The notes beneath the pieces were generated by a model that was not told the DNA's origin, ran no database searches, and saw only the letters and a program-made list of their open reading frames with translations. Shown here piece after piece: positions 47,895-56,792 of a stretch of DNA of 64,000 nucleotides (position 1 is its first letter; each line of letters starts with the position of its first letter). The translations under genes were made by a program, and so were the position numbers. Source of the DNA: Methanomicrobium antiquum (GTDB lineage: Archaea > Halobacteriota > Methanomicrobia > Methanomicrobiales > Methanomicrobiaceae); contig NZ_CP091092.1 in assembly GCF_029633915.1 (NCBI RefSeq), positions 1,798,001-1,862,000 of the forward strand. The letters are read 5' to 3'.

Positions 47895-48278
47895 GACTCT
47901 TCGCCATATTTCTGATCACCCTAATTTGGAATTGATTTGTCGCGATGTACACAATATCCCCGGGAACCGGAGGGGCTTAGCCCCCCTCCGGTGACCTATC
48001 GTAAGCGGGGTGGGTTTAAGGGAGGGGCCTGTCCCCTCCCTTGCTAATAATCGATTAGCTTTGATTGTCTTCCAGTCAAGGCCAGTAACCTAAGAAACTT
48101 ATGAAATCTTCCATATCAATAATCTTAAAAGCCCACAAATGAGAACATAGATGTGAATGCAGAAATGCATTCCCTCCATTTGTAATGTTTATTGGACATA
48201 TCATCAGATTTGGAGGTTATTCTCTAAGTTGTTTCTCTTTTTGGATAGTCCTGACTTTCAGAAAAATGGAGAAGAACC
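47895..48278. repeat. 383-bp hairpin repeat, copy 2
   Basis: Near-identical to copy 1 at an offset of 1176 bp, with one extra A late in the element and a few substitutions. The hairpins lie at 47967-47991 and 48018-48042. It ends 13 bp before the truncated HEPN gene. Confidence 0.9.
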
Positions 48279-48290
48279 AAAATTAAAAAT

Positions 48291-48425
48291 TCATTTAGTT
48301 ATTTTCACAGCGGCCTTTAAAGCAGGCAAATCATTTTCTATTATATTCATAATATGGGATTCAATATTCTCTATAGATTCCATAATATGAATAAGATAAA
48401 GATTATCATCTTTAACGACTCTCAA
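48291..48425 (-). pseudogene. HEPN toxin (DUF86) with internal deletion
   Basis: 44 codons from a TTG whose bases overlap the MNT stop (TTGA). The beginning LRVVKDDNLYLIHIMESIEN is the normal N-terminus of DUF86/HEPN toxins, and the end NDLPALKAAVKITK is the normal C-terminus. The middle of about 65 residues, including the RxxxxxH RNase motif, is missing, so the toxin should be inactive. Repeat copy 2 ends just beyond its stop. Confidence 0.75.
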
Positions 48426-48712
48426 AGAGATACTGCCTCCTTCTGAACATTTTCTTTAATATACCGGTGGAGACTCCCTTCTGTAACAACATCTACTTCA
48501 TGCCCAAGAAGATCTTCAAGATCCTGTTTTAATGCAATATGATCAATTAGTGATCTGTTCTGTTCGAATTCAACAAGAAAATCTATATCACTGTCTGATT
48601 TATCTTCTCCGCGAACAACAGAACCAAATAATTTAATCTTATATGCACCATGCTCCGCAGCAATCTCTAAAATCCGATCTCTGTTTTTTTGAACCTGATT
48701 ATAGACACTCAT
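48422..48712 (-). CDS. MNT-domain nucleotidyltransferase antitoxin (MntA-like)
   Basis: 96 aa. Active-site pattern GSVVRGEDKSDSDIDFLVEF (GSxxRG then DxD). In HEPN-MNT systems this enzyme adenylylates the HEPN toxin. Here its partner is deleted internally, leaving the antitoxin as an orphan. Stop and partner start overlap, as in intact systems. Confidence 0.88.
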   Translation of the reverse strand: MSVYNQVQKNRDRILEIAAEHGAYKIKLFGSVVRGEDKSDSDIDFLVEFEQNRSLIDHIALKQDLEDLLGHEVDVVTEGSLHRYIKENVQKEAVSL

Positions 48713-48794
48713 CAGAACAACTCAAATTTTATTTACCATTTGTGACATAATAAGATTTCCGGCTGTAATTAAATGCAAAATTGAAAAACAAGAC

Positions 48795-49409
48795 TTACAT
48801 AATTTTCCTACAGATTATGCACGCATGATCATGGTGATATGGTTCAAGCCAGCAGGCATCCAAAACACTAAGACCGGATTCTTCAAGTTCCTTTAGCGTA
48901 TCCAAAAACACATTTTTTGGGTCAGTTGTAACATCGACACTTCTTGTTTTAAGCATTAAAATTACAATACCATTGGATTTTAAGAATGGCAGGTTTTTAA
49001 CCGCGATTTCGGCCTGATTGGGCTGTGCAACATCCTGATAAATCATATCAACAGATTCAACAAAGGGTGCGTATTCTACCGGATTTCCTGCATCGGCCAT
49101 GATTGGAATAATGTTTTTTCGTCTTCTGCTGACCTCTATTAAGTCCTGCATGGGTCGTGGTGCAAATTCAACAGCATAAATACATTCTGTATAATCGGCA
49201 AAGTGAGAGACTGTTGTTCCGTTGGCCGCTCCAAGATAAAGAACCTTTAAGTCCTCTGTTAACTCTGTTTCAGGTTTATCTGACCTAATCATCGCAAGTG
49301 CGGCAAATTTGCTTCTGTAAGGATCCCATACTCGAAATCCTTTCATCATCTTTTCGCCGTAAACCCCGCCCTGACCTTTAGAGACCAAAACACCATCAAC
49401 TCTGATCAT
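48795..49409 (-). CDS. flpA: Fibrillarin-like rRNA/tRNA 2'-O-methyltransferase
   Basis: 204 aa. The catalytic subunit of the box C/D RNP. Motifs: YGEKMMKGFRVWDPYRSKFA, SAM-binding VLYLGAANGTTVSHFADY, then AVEFAPRPMQDL and DMIYQDVAQPNQAEI. Its start overlaps the Nop5 stop by 4 nt, so the two proteins are made together. Confidence 0.96.
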   Translation of the reverse strand: MIRVDGVLVSKGQGGVYGEKMMKGFRVWDPYRSKFAALAMIRSDKPETELTEDLKVLYLGAANGTTVSHFADYTECIYAVEFAPRPMQDLIEVSRRRKNIIPIMADAGNPVEYAPFVESVDMIYQDVAQPNQAEIAVKNLPFLKSNGIVILMLKTRSVDVTTDPKNVFLDTLKELEESGLSVLDACWLEPYHHDHACIICRKIM

Positions 49410-50320
49410 TTCTTAACCTCCTCTCCAAGTGAGAAAACATAGTCAATACGCTTCTGGGCGCCTTCAATGAACTCAGGAACAATCTCACCTCTGAAATAGT
49501 CCAGCTTAGCCGCAATTGCAAGCTTCCCGCCAAGAACACGAGATACTTTGCCTCTTACCTTTGACTTTGAATTATGAATCCTCCTGTGCTGAAATATAAT
49601 GCCATGCTTTGGCGGGGGTGTATTTCCGCGAAGGTGAGTAAAAAGAGCACTCTCAGCACCAAGAACCTGAATTGCTGATGCAGGCATCCTTGACATCTGA
49701 TGCAGGCTTCCAGCCCGCGATATCAGTCTTGCCGCAACAAGGCCGCCGACAAGTGCACTGCAGTTTGGAGCGATTATATCAGCTCTTCCTGAAATCTCTT
49801 TCATAAGGCGTGTTCTTTCAGATGAAAGCCTGTCGATTTCATAACCAAGCCTTCCAAGAGAATTTTTTTCACGTCTGATTATGGCAATCATACGTTTTGC
49901 ACTGATAGATTTGTATTTTCTTGAAAATTTGGGGTTTTGAACAAGATACCACTCAGTCGCCCTCTCAATTAAGAGGTTGATTACATGATCCATCTCATCA
50001 AGCATCCTTACCATCTGAACAAGCTCAATGTCGCCTTTTGTATAATGTGCCCTAATCTTCTCCTCTGCCAGAGATATACAGAGCAGGCGAAGTTTTTCCA
50101 GATATTCATCCCTGTTTTTGAAAGCACCGCATTTAACCGCAGTCTCAAACGAAAGCGGCACAAAATCGTCCATATTTATATCAATATCATGATATCGTGC
50201 AACAAGAAAACTTATTTCTCCGGTTGCCAAAACACAGGCGTCATCAGAATTAATATCCCCAAACCAGTACTGCATAATTGCTAATTCATTCTGTTTCCAA
50301 TCCGGCATTAAATGTCTCAC
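49406..50320 (-). CDS. nop5: Nop5/Nop56/58 box C/D RNP scaffold
   Basis: 304 aa. Bridges fibrillarin and L7Ae on the guide RNA. Features: central coiled coil (about residues 100-200), GxSCS-like region APNCSALVGGLVAARLISRA, then LGAESALFTHLRGNTPPPKH, both Nop-domain hallmarks. It lacks the Lys-rich tail of eukaryotic homologues. Confidence 0.95.
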   Translation of the reverse strand: MRHLMPDWKQNELAIMQYWFGDINSDDACVLATGEISFLVARYHDIDINMDDFVPLSFETAVKCGAFKNRDEYLEKLRLLCISLAEEKIRAHYTKGDIELVQMVRMLDEMDHVINLLIERATEWYLVQNPKFSRKYKSISAKRMIAIIRREKNSLGRLGYEIDRLSSERTRLMKEISGRADIIAPNCSALVGGLVAARLISRAGSLHQMSRMPASAIQVLGAESALFTHLRGNTPPPKHGIIFQHRRIHNSKSKVRGKVSRVLGGKLAIAAKLDYFRGEIVPEFIEGAQKRIDYVFSLGEEVKK

Positions 50321-50449
50321 AAAGTCTCTTCTGTCCCGCCAACATCTCTGCGAATATCTGATTTATATATCGGGCAAAAAGCAGTATGTTCAGGCAATCA
50401 ATAATCCATGCTATCAATTATCTAACCTCTCAAAATCCAGGCAATCACT

Positions 50450-50521
50450 ATGGAAGACTACTACCACTACTACTACTACTACTACTACTATGGAGGAATA
50501 CTGCTTTTTCAGATAAAATGA
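50450..50521 (+). CDS. Possible 23-residue tyrosine-run peptide (TAC microsatellite)
   Basis: An ATG opens MEDYYHYYYYYYYYGGILLF followed by QIK and TGA. The run is built from seven TAC codons and one TAT. AGG lies 8 nt before the ATG. It may be a chance frame over a microsatellite; no family known. Confidence 0.2.
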   Translation: MEDYYHYYYYYYYYGGILLFQIK

Positions 50522-50620
50522 AATATACCAAATTCAAAAAAGGTAACCAGTTAGTCAGACAGATACAAAACATTTAGAAAGAGAATTTATAGGAAGAGAA
50601 TTTGAAATCTGAGACATTAT

Positions 50621-51547
50621 ATGATTATTACATTTATTTTGTTTATCGCAGGTCTTTTACTGCTTGTGAAAGGTGCTGATTATTTCGTCGAGGGAGGAGG
50701 CGGACTTGCGGCAAGATATGGAGTTTCTCCAACAACAATCGGCCTTACAGTAATTGCTTTTGGAACATCTCTTCCCGAATTTGGAGTGAGCATAAATGCA
50801 CTGCTTTCAGGAGATCAGGGAATTGCAACAGGAAATATCATAGGAAGTAATATCGCAAATATCGCACTTGTATTAGCAATATGCGCTTTTATTAAACCTG
50901 CAATTGTTCATAGTTCAGTTGAAAGAAAAGGAAGGTTTTCTCTTGGCGATGAAGCTTATTTAATGATTGCCGCAACTGTTATCTTCGCCGCATTTGCAGT
51001 TACAGGAACAATAGGTTTTATTGGAGGAGTTGTATTTCTGACTGCATTCATACTAATTCTCATATATCTGTGGAAGAATGGTGCGGTTGAATCAGAGGAT
51101 GTCATATCACACGGTAAAAAAGATTATATATTTATCATCGGCGGACTTTTAGGAGTCGTAGCAGGCTCACAGCTTCTTTTAATGAGCTCAATATCAATCG
51201 CACAATTTTTCGGGATTCCATCTTTTATTATTGGAATGTCGATGGTTGCAGTCGGAACATCACTTCCTGAACTTATGACCTCACTTGTTGCAATCCTAAA
51301 AAATCAGGGCGGAATTTCGGTTGGAAACCTCTTTGGGAGCAATATATTCAATCTGTTTTTTGTCCTTGGAATAGGAGCTTTATTAACTCCGGTTACAATT
51401 CCCTCATATTCTGATGTCTTAATAATGTGTGGTTTTACAGCCGGAGGCCTGTTGTTATTTGCAGGAAATGAGAAATTCACAAGATTCTTTGCAGTTGTTC
51501 TGCTTGCAGGATACTTTTTGTATATGGCTCTTTTATTCATGTCCTGA
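50621..51547 (+). CDS. Ca2+/Na+ exchanger (CaCA family, YrbG type)
   Basis: 308 aa, about ten membrane helices in two inverted halves. The two alpha repeats are clear: GLTVIAFGTSLPEFGVSINA and GMSMVAVGTSLPELMTSLVA, each with the ion-binding Glu; GNIIGSNIAN and GNLFGSNIFN follow them. It exports Ca2+ using Na+ or H+. Confidence 0.95.
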   Translation: MIITFILFIAGLLLLVKGADYFVEGGGGLAARYGVSPTTIGLTVIAFGTSLPEFGVSINALLSGDQGIATGNIIGSNIANIALVLAICAFIKPAIVHSSVERKGRFSLGDEAYLMIAATVIFAAFAVTGTIGFIGGVVFLTAFILILIYLWKNGAVESEDVISHGKKDYIFIIGGLLGVVAGSQLLLMSSISIAQFFGIPSFIIGMSMVAVGTSLPELMTSLVAILKNQGGISVGNLFGSNIFNLFFVLGIGALLTPVTIPSYSDVLIMCGFTAGGLLLFAGNEKFTRFFAVVLLAGYFLYMALLFMS

Positions 51548-51562
51548 AATAGGATTATTAAT

Positions 51563-52771
51563 TCAGATTATTGAAAATGACCATAAAATCACAGGAAGCA
51601 TGACAGAACCCATGCATGGAACTCTCCTGATATTTACAATTCCGGGTACACATCCCGTAATTGTGGCAAGAATCAATATTAAAATTCCAAAAGGACCTGT
51701 GAAACCAAAAATTAATACAACCATGAAAATTATAACTGAAAAGCTAAGTCTTCTCACATTCCATCCGGAAAATAACTTTCCAAAACGCGAAAATAGATTT
51801 GTCAGAAGATAACCTGCAATCGCCGCACAAAAACCTGCTGACAGAATAAAAGATATTGGCGGAAGATTTTCAAGATGGGAAAATGCAGTCATAACACCGT
51901 TTCTCATCCGCGATACTGCATAAAACGCGGCAATAGAGATAAATGCATTCGCAGTGTTTGCCGCGCTTGTTGCAACAATAAACCCCTCTCCCTCTTTATC
52001 TATTTTAATAGCAGATGCCAAAACAGCGTTTGCAGAGGCATTTGAAAGCCCGGGAAGCCACCCAACAGCAGAGCCTGCCAGAGTGCCTGCAACACTGCAT
52101 TTTAAAATATCCATTCTTTTCGTATTTATGCCTTCAAACTTCTGCTCAGGCATCTTTCCATCCGAAGATGCTATCAATACTGATATTCCAAAAAGGCCTG
52201 TCAAAAGCGGCATTAAAACAGAGGCCTGTGCTGAAAAACCAGAACATATCCATGAGTATTCGAATGCAAACAATCCTAAAATTCCGGAAACCATGAAAAC
52301 TGCAAATGACCACTCCGGAGATTCTGAATACACAATCAAAATACCGGCTACAATTATCAGAATTATTCCAACCCACCAGTCGATATACTGCTGGATAGAG
52401 GGAAGATATAGCATAAAAACAATGAGGAAAAAAAGGCCGAATACACTTCCATATGCACTTCCAAGCGCTGATAACCGGACTGCTTTTTCTCCGTGACCTT
52501 TCAGGCAGAGCCTGTGTGCCGGAAGAACACTAAGAGCAGTGTCTGCATCAGGTATTCCAAAGAATGTTCCCGGAACTATATCTAAAAATGTGTGAACAAC
52601 AAGTGCGGCAATTAACGAGACTGCCATTGCGGTCTCTCCAAAAATGGCCAGAAATCCGGTTTCAACAGAGAGAAGCAGTCCTGCCATCGTATTTGAGTGA
52701 ATTCCCGGAATCAGACCGCTTATCATTCCAAGAATTATTCCAATGCAAAGGCAGAAGATTATCTCTATCAT
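51563..52771 (-). CDS. TctA-like archaeal permease (COG1784)
   Basis: 402 aa from ATG at 52771; a GTG 11 codons earlier falls in the tandem repeat and is less likely. About 11 membrane segments. Features of tripartite tricarboxylate TctA relatives: GIILGMISGLIPGIHSNTMA, FFGIPDADTALSVLPAHRL, and GWLPGLSNASANAVLA. The archaeal branch usually has no TctB/TctC partners, and none lies here. Substrate unknown. Confidence 0.85.
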   Translation of the reverse strand: MIEIIFCLCIGIILGMISGLIPGIHSNTMAGLLLSVETGFLAIFGETAMAVSLIAALVVHTFLDIVPGTFFGIPDADTALSVLPAHRLCLKGHGEKAVRLSALGSAYGSVFGLFFLIVFMLYLPSIQQYIDWWVGIILIIVAGILIVYSESPEWSFAVFMVSGILGLFAFEYSWICSGFSAQASVLMPLLTGLFGISVLIASSDGKMPEQKFEGINTKRMDILKCSVAGTLAGSAVGWLPGLSNASANAVLASAIKIDKEGEGFIVATSAANTANAFISIAAFYAVSRMRNGVMTAFSHLENLPPISFILSAGFCAAIAGYLLTNLFSRFGKLFSGWNVRRLSFSVIIFMVVLIFGFTGPFGILILILATITGCVPGIVNIRRVPCMGSVMLPVILWSFSII

Positions 52772-52784
52772 ACAGGCATTATCC

Positions 52785-53024
52785 GTTATGCTTTGATTAT
52801 ACACACCATATTTGAGTATTATTCATTATGCTTTGATTTTACACACCATATTTGAGTATTATTCATTATGCTTTGATTATACACGTCATATCTGAGTATT
52901 ATGGATAATCCTTTGATTATACACGTCATATCTGAGTATTATGGATAATCCTTTGATTATACACGTCATATTTGAGTATTATGGATAATCCTTTGATTAT
53001 ACACGTCATATTTGAGTATTATTC
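52785..53024. repeat. 40-bp tandem repeat, six units
   Basis: Six head-to-tail units such as CTTTGATTATACACGTCATA with slight variation. No unique spacers, so not a CRISPR. It starts 14 bp upstream of the TctA-like start codon and may replace or carry its promoter. Confidence 0.9.
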
Positions 53025-53155
53025 ATTATGCCGGTCTATACAATCAATATTTAGCAATATTCGTTATATCGCATATGCAATATAGAGATTTTTAAACGAT
53101 TTTTAGAAATATTGAGAATTTTATGAATTTTCAAAGATTAAATAAAGTGTTTCAC

Positions 53156-53229
53156 ATTTACCATGATGATCAAATCATGATTTTCATTAAACTGTACATG
53201 AAAAATTTGTTTCATGAACGTTTTTTAAA
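53156..53229. repeat. CATGAAA/TTTCATG palindromic repeat, copy 3
   Basis: ACCATGATGATC, GATTTTCATTAAAC, TACATGAAAAATTTG and TTTCATGAACGTTTTTT match copy 1 in order and spacing. Next to it (53307-53360) is a shorter repeat with units AGCATATTGTCTT. Confidence 0.6.
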
Positions 53230-53424
53230 ACGATTGGATTAATCAATGGATAAAACAGGTAATGAATGAAACATTTGCTTCATCAGAATTTTATTTTTTA
53301 GTTAGCATATTTTTTTGGCATATTGTCTTAGCATATTGTCTTAGCATATTGTCTTAGCATATTTTCGTTTTTGAAATCCTTTATTGGAATCTTTTATCTA
53401 AATTCCCAACATATTCATCTGCCA

Positions 53425-54108
53425 ATGATAATTGCAGTTACACGTCTCAAAGAAAAGGCCGGAAAAGATGAAAGTCTTTGCAAAAAATATGGTCATGACT
53501 GCCGGACAGTATCTCCAATGGAGGCCAGAATTTATACAGAAAAGGTGCTTGAATTTGCAGAAAAAGCCAACAAAAACGAATTTGACTGTATATTTTTCAC
53601 AAGCGCTCTTCCGGCAGAAGCAATAGGGCCGCTTCTTAAAAGATGGCCGAGAGTTGTTGCAATAGGCCCGCAGACTGCAAAAACACTTCAGGGTTTTGGA
53701 ATCAGTTGTGAAATTCTGCCCAACTTTTATTCACGCGATTTTGTTCCTTTTCTTGGAGACTGGATTTACGGCAAAAAAATCGGTCTTCCCCGGGCAGACG
53801 TTTTAAATCCCGCACTTATCAGTGCTATAGAAGATAATGGAGGGATTGCAATGGAAACTCCCATTTATGCACTTGAGCCTTCGAATAAAGAACTTTTACT
53901 GACAGAGTGTGATGCTATATTGTTTACAAGCGCCAATTCTTTTACATATTCCATCTGGGACAAAAAAAGTGATATAATACCGGTTGCAATCGGAGATATT
54001 ACTGCTCAGAGAATGATTGAGGCAGGCGTAAAACCAAAAGTTGTCGGTGACGGCTCACTTGAAGGAACACTTAAGGCTCTTAATGATTACATCGCCGGCA
54101 GGCAATAA
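53425..54108 (+). CDS. hemD: Uroporphyrinogen-III synthase
   Basis: 227 aa from ATG at 53425. It closes hydroxymethylbilane to uroporphyrinogen III for cobalamin, F430 and haem-type tetrapyrroles. HemD pattern: IAVTRLKEKA start, DCIFFTSALPAEAI, VVAIGPQTAKTL, then CDAILFTSANSF and a second AIGDITAQRMIEAGVKPKVV in the other half-domain. No other tetrapyrrole gene is adjacent. Confidence 0.88.
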   Translation: MIIAVTRLKEKAGKDESLCKKYGHDCRTVSPMEARIYTEKVLEFAEKANKNEFDCIFFTSALPAEAIGPLLKRWPRVVAIGPQTAKTLQGFGISCEILPNFYSRDFVPFLGDWIYGKKIGLPRADVLNPALISAIEDNGGIAMETPIYALEPSNKELLLTECDAILFTSANSFTYSIWDKKSDIIPVAIGDITAQRMIEAGVKPKVVGDGSLEGTLKALNDYIAGRQ

Positions 54109-54224
54109 TGCGAATATGCGAATTATTGAGCCGGTTTGTATTTTAATTAGTATTTATACGAAAATAAGAGCAAAACAGGGTATAACTGCAGGAAAATAAA
54201 TTATCAAAAGTAAGCAATAAAAAA

Positions 54225-55478
54225 ATGAATCATTCAATAACAGACCCGGAATTAAAAAAACTCCTTGACTGCGGAATAATCGCAATAGATAAACCGCAGG
54301 GGCCGTCAAGCCACCAGGTAACTGCATGGGTAAAGGAGATTTTAGGCGGCGATATCAAAATCGGACATGGAGGAACACTTGATCCGATGGTTTCAGGCGT
54401 TCTTATAATAATGCTTGGAAGAGCAGTCCGCCTTGCACCAGTTATACTAAAACACAGAAAAGAGTACATCGCTGTTTTAAGACTTCACGATGATGTTTCA
54501 AAAGAAGATGTTTTAAGAGCGGCAGATGAATTTACAGGCAGAATCTATCAAAGACCACCCAGAAAAAGTGCTGTTCGCCGTCAGCTCAGAATCAGAAGAA
54601 TTTATGAGATTGAGATTCTTGATTTTAAAGAACGTCTTGTTTTAATGCGGGTGGCCTGCGAAGCCGGAACATATGTTCGTTCTCTTTGTACCCATATGGC
54701 TTTATCAATGGGTGTCGGCGGGCAGATGGAGGAGCTTCGCCGTTCAAGGTCAGGTTCAGTCGTCCTTTCTGACACCTGCACGCTCCATGACTTAAAAGAC
54801 GCCGCTGTTTTCGCATCCGAAGGAGATACTGAAGAGTTAAAAAAGATGATTCTTCCTGTTGAAAGATTAATTTCAGAGATTCCGATTGTAAAAATACTTG
54901 ATTCTGCTGTAGAGGCAGTCTGTTCCGGTGCTTTGCTTGCCGGTGTTGGTGTTTCTGCACGTGAGAGCTATAAACGGGATGCAAGAGTTGCGGTTATAAC
55001 AGAAAAAGGAGAACTTGTCTGCATAGGAAAAGCCCTTGTTTCCTCAGAGGAGTACAAGCTCGGCGATACAGGCCTTGTTGTCGCACCTCAGGCAGTCGTC
55101 ATGAAAAGAGGAACATATGAGAAGGGCTGGGTTTCCAAAAATTCAAAAAAATCCAAAAATTCCAAAAAATCATACGATGAAAGATCAAATAGCCCATTAA
55201 TAGATTCAAAACTGACACATAATGAGACCAGCGAACCAATAGATACTTCAAAAAAGATTAAAGACCGGAATATCTCTTCAGGAAGGGAATCTAATCGCAG
55301 GAATAAACAGGATAACAGACCTTTTAAAAGAATTACGAGAGCAGAAAAACAACGGGCTGATACAAAGTCTGCCGAAAAAAAGAGAACCGGAAAAATTTCG
55401 AAAACCAAAACTATCCCTGATAATGCTGTACCAAAAGTCCGCTCAGGGTTTCAGCCATATAAAAAGAATAAAAAATAA
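54225..55478 (+). CDS. cbf5: tRNA/rRNA pseudouridine synthase Cbf5 with Lys-rich C-terminal tail
   Basis: 417 aa; archaeal Cbf5 is usually about 330. It is the catalytic subunit of H/ACA RNPs and also makes pseudouridine 55 in tRNA. Motifs: IDKPQGPSSHQVTAW, IKIGHGGTLDPMVSGVL with the catalytic Asp, RRQLRIRRIYEIEI, AGTYVRSLC, and the PUA domain at about 230-300. The extra 100 residues from about 305 are low complexity and strongly basic (SKNSKKSKNSKKS and onward), much like the tail of eukaryotic dyskerin. A tRNA-Ser gene follows. Confidence 0.93.
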   Translation: MNHSITDPELKKLLDCGIIAIDKPQGPSSHQVTAWVKEILGGDIKIGHGGTLDPMVSGVLIIMLGRAVRLAPVILKHRKEYIAVLRLHDDVSKEDVLRAADEFTGRIYQRPPRKSAVRRQLRIRRIYEIEILDFKERLVLMRVACEAGTYVRSLCTHMALSMGVGGQMEELRRSRSGSVVLSDTCTLHDLKDAAVFASEGDTEELKKMILPVERLISEIPIVKILDSAVEAVCSGALLAGVGVSARESYKRDARVAVITEKGELVCIGKALVSSEEYKLGDTGLVVAPQAVVMKRGTYEKGWVSKNSKKSKNSKKSYDERSNSPLIDSKLTHNETSEPIDTSKKIKDRNISSGRESNRRNKQDNRPFKRITRAEKQRADTKSAEKKRTGKISKTKTIPDNAVPKVRSGFQPYKKNKK

Positions 55479-55716
55479 TTCTGTCTGAAACTTACAAATC
55501 TTTTAATTTTCTTTGAATTTATTTTAAATTTAATTTTATTCCTTTTACCTGTACTTTAATTCCTTTCATGGAATTTTCATTCCTTTAAATTTTGCTTGAA
55601 TTTTACATTTCATGTTCATTTCCGACTGACCTTCACTGTAGAATTTTTTGGCAGTTGTAAAAGGATAAAGTTAATAGATTGACAGTCATATTTGATAAGG
55701 CACTGACTATTCTTAT

Positions 55717-55802
55717 GCTGAGGTAGTCTAGTCCGGTAGGGCGCAGGCCTGGAAAGCCTGTGGGGCTTACGCCCCTCGGGAGTTCAAATCTCCCCCTCAG
55801 CG
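55717..55802 (+). tRNA. tRNA-Ser (GGA)
   Basis: The acceptor GCTGAGG pairs with CCTCAGC, with discriminator G. The anticodon stem CAGGC/GCCTG encloses loop CTGGAAA, giving anticodon GGA. Long variable arm (TGGGGCTTACGCCCCT) as expected. CCA not encoded. Confidence 0.95.
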
Positions 55803-56204
55803 CTTAGACAACTTGTTCAAAGACTTATCATCTGTTTTGTTAAAATTTACCTTTATGAGAAGACCAGTATCTTGTCTGGCGGAGAAGATACCTTTCCTCG
55901 TTATAATCGTTATACAGCTCTTTCTACCTTAGAAAACCAGGATCAATACTTCTATCTTTATCCTCATATTCACATCCTGGCATACGGAAAAGGCCGTAGA
56001 AATAACAAAATTTGAAAAGGAAATAATGCCCGGACTGCGAAGTTGTTGTCTGTCCGGCAGTATTCGCAGAACCAGAAACGTAGAGGAGATCCTGGATCTC
56101 GACATCGACCACCCGATACTAAAGAAAATTATTTTAAAATCTTTTGTTATTGTAGGCAAAGCCCCGCCGATTTAAAGAGAAGGAAGAGCGTTAACTATGG
56201 ATTT
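55803..56204. other. Decayed sequence after tRNA-Ser
   Basis: GC-richer than the flanks. A start-less plus-strand frame at about 55993-56175 reads RRTRNVEEILDLDIDHPILK and ends IVGKAPPI, which looks like a relic of a coding sequence, but I cannot name it. Confidence 0.35.
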
Positions 56205-56792
56205 TCACTTTTTCTTAATACGATCCTTTATGGCATTGTATTTTTTTATTATTTTTAAGTCTAAAGTAAGATTATAATTAAGTGACATTGTGTCACTCTC
56301 TTTGATAAAGTATTCAATCTCCTCTAAAATAGAATTTAATAGCTTATTTCTTATAATTTCAAACGAATCAAAATCAGTAGGATTCCTATTAAAAATAAAA
56401 GTCAAATAATAATTTAAATTGTTGTCAATATTTTTAATTCTTAAATTAATTCCTGTAACATACATTAATTCTTCTTTATTTAACCAATATAAAAATCCCT
56501 GCTGACAGAATAGATCATAAGAATTTAATTTAAATGAAGTATTTTTTAATAAACCAAAACTCCTAGCGTCCTCATTTTCTAGAATTTGGGTTATTTCTTT
56601 CTTTAATTCTTTTAATAAAACAATTGAATGCATTACTTCTAGATCAAAATAATCTACTAACTTGTTATATTCAAATTTTCGATTATATCTATGGCTCAAA
56701 ATCATTAGTAAATATGCTGTAAAAACACTTGAGACAAAAGTTATCAGATAAGGAATGAAAGGAGGTATTTCTGTTATAGTAAATTCTATCAA
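56205..56792 (-). CDS. Hypothetical protein with N-terminal membrane helix
   Basis: 195 aa, AT-rich, rich in Asn, Lys and Ile. One or two hydrophobic helices (about residues 13-33) precede a helical, charged cytosolic part. No domain recognised. It lies just beyond the decayed segment behind tRNA-Ser and its composition suggests acquired DNA. Confidence 0.5.
   Translation of the reverse strand: MIEFTITEIPPFIPYLITFVSSVFTAYLLMILSHRYNRKFEYNKLVDYFDLEVMHSIVLLKELKKEITQILENEDARSFGLLKNTSFKLNSYDLFCQQGFLYWLNKEELMYVTGINLRIKNIDNNLNYYLTFIFNRNPTDFDSFEIIRNKLLNSILEEIEYFIKESDTMSLNYNLTLDLKIIKKYNAIKDRIKKK

Noticed and set aside
52785-53024. CRISPR array near the TctA-like gene
   Set aside because: Units are contiguous tandem copies without unique spacers; the solo Cas1 is 23 kb away.
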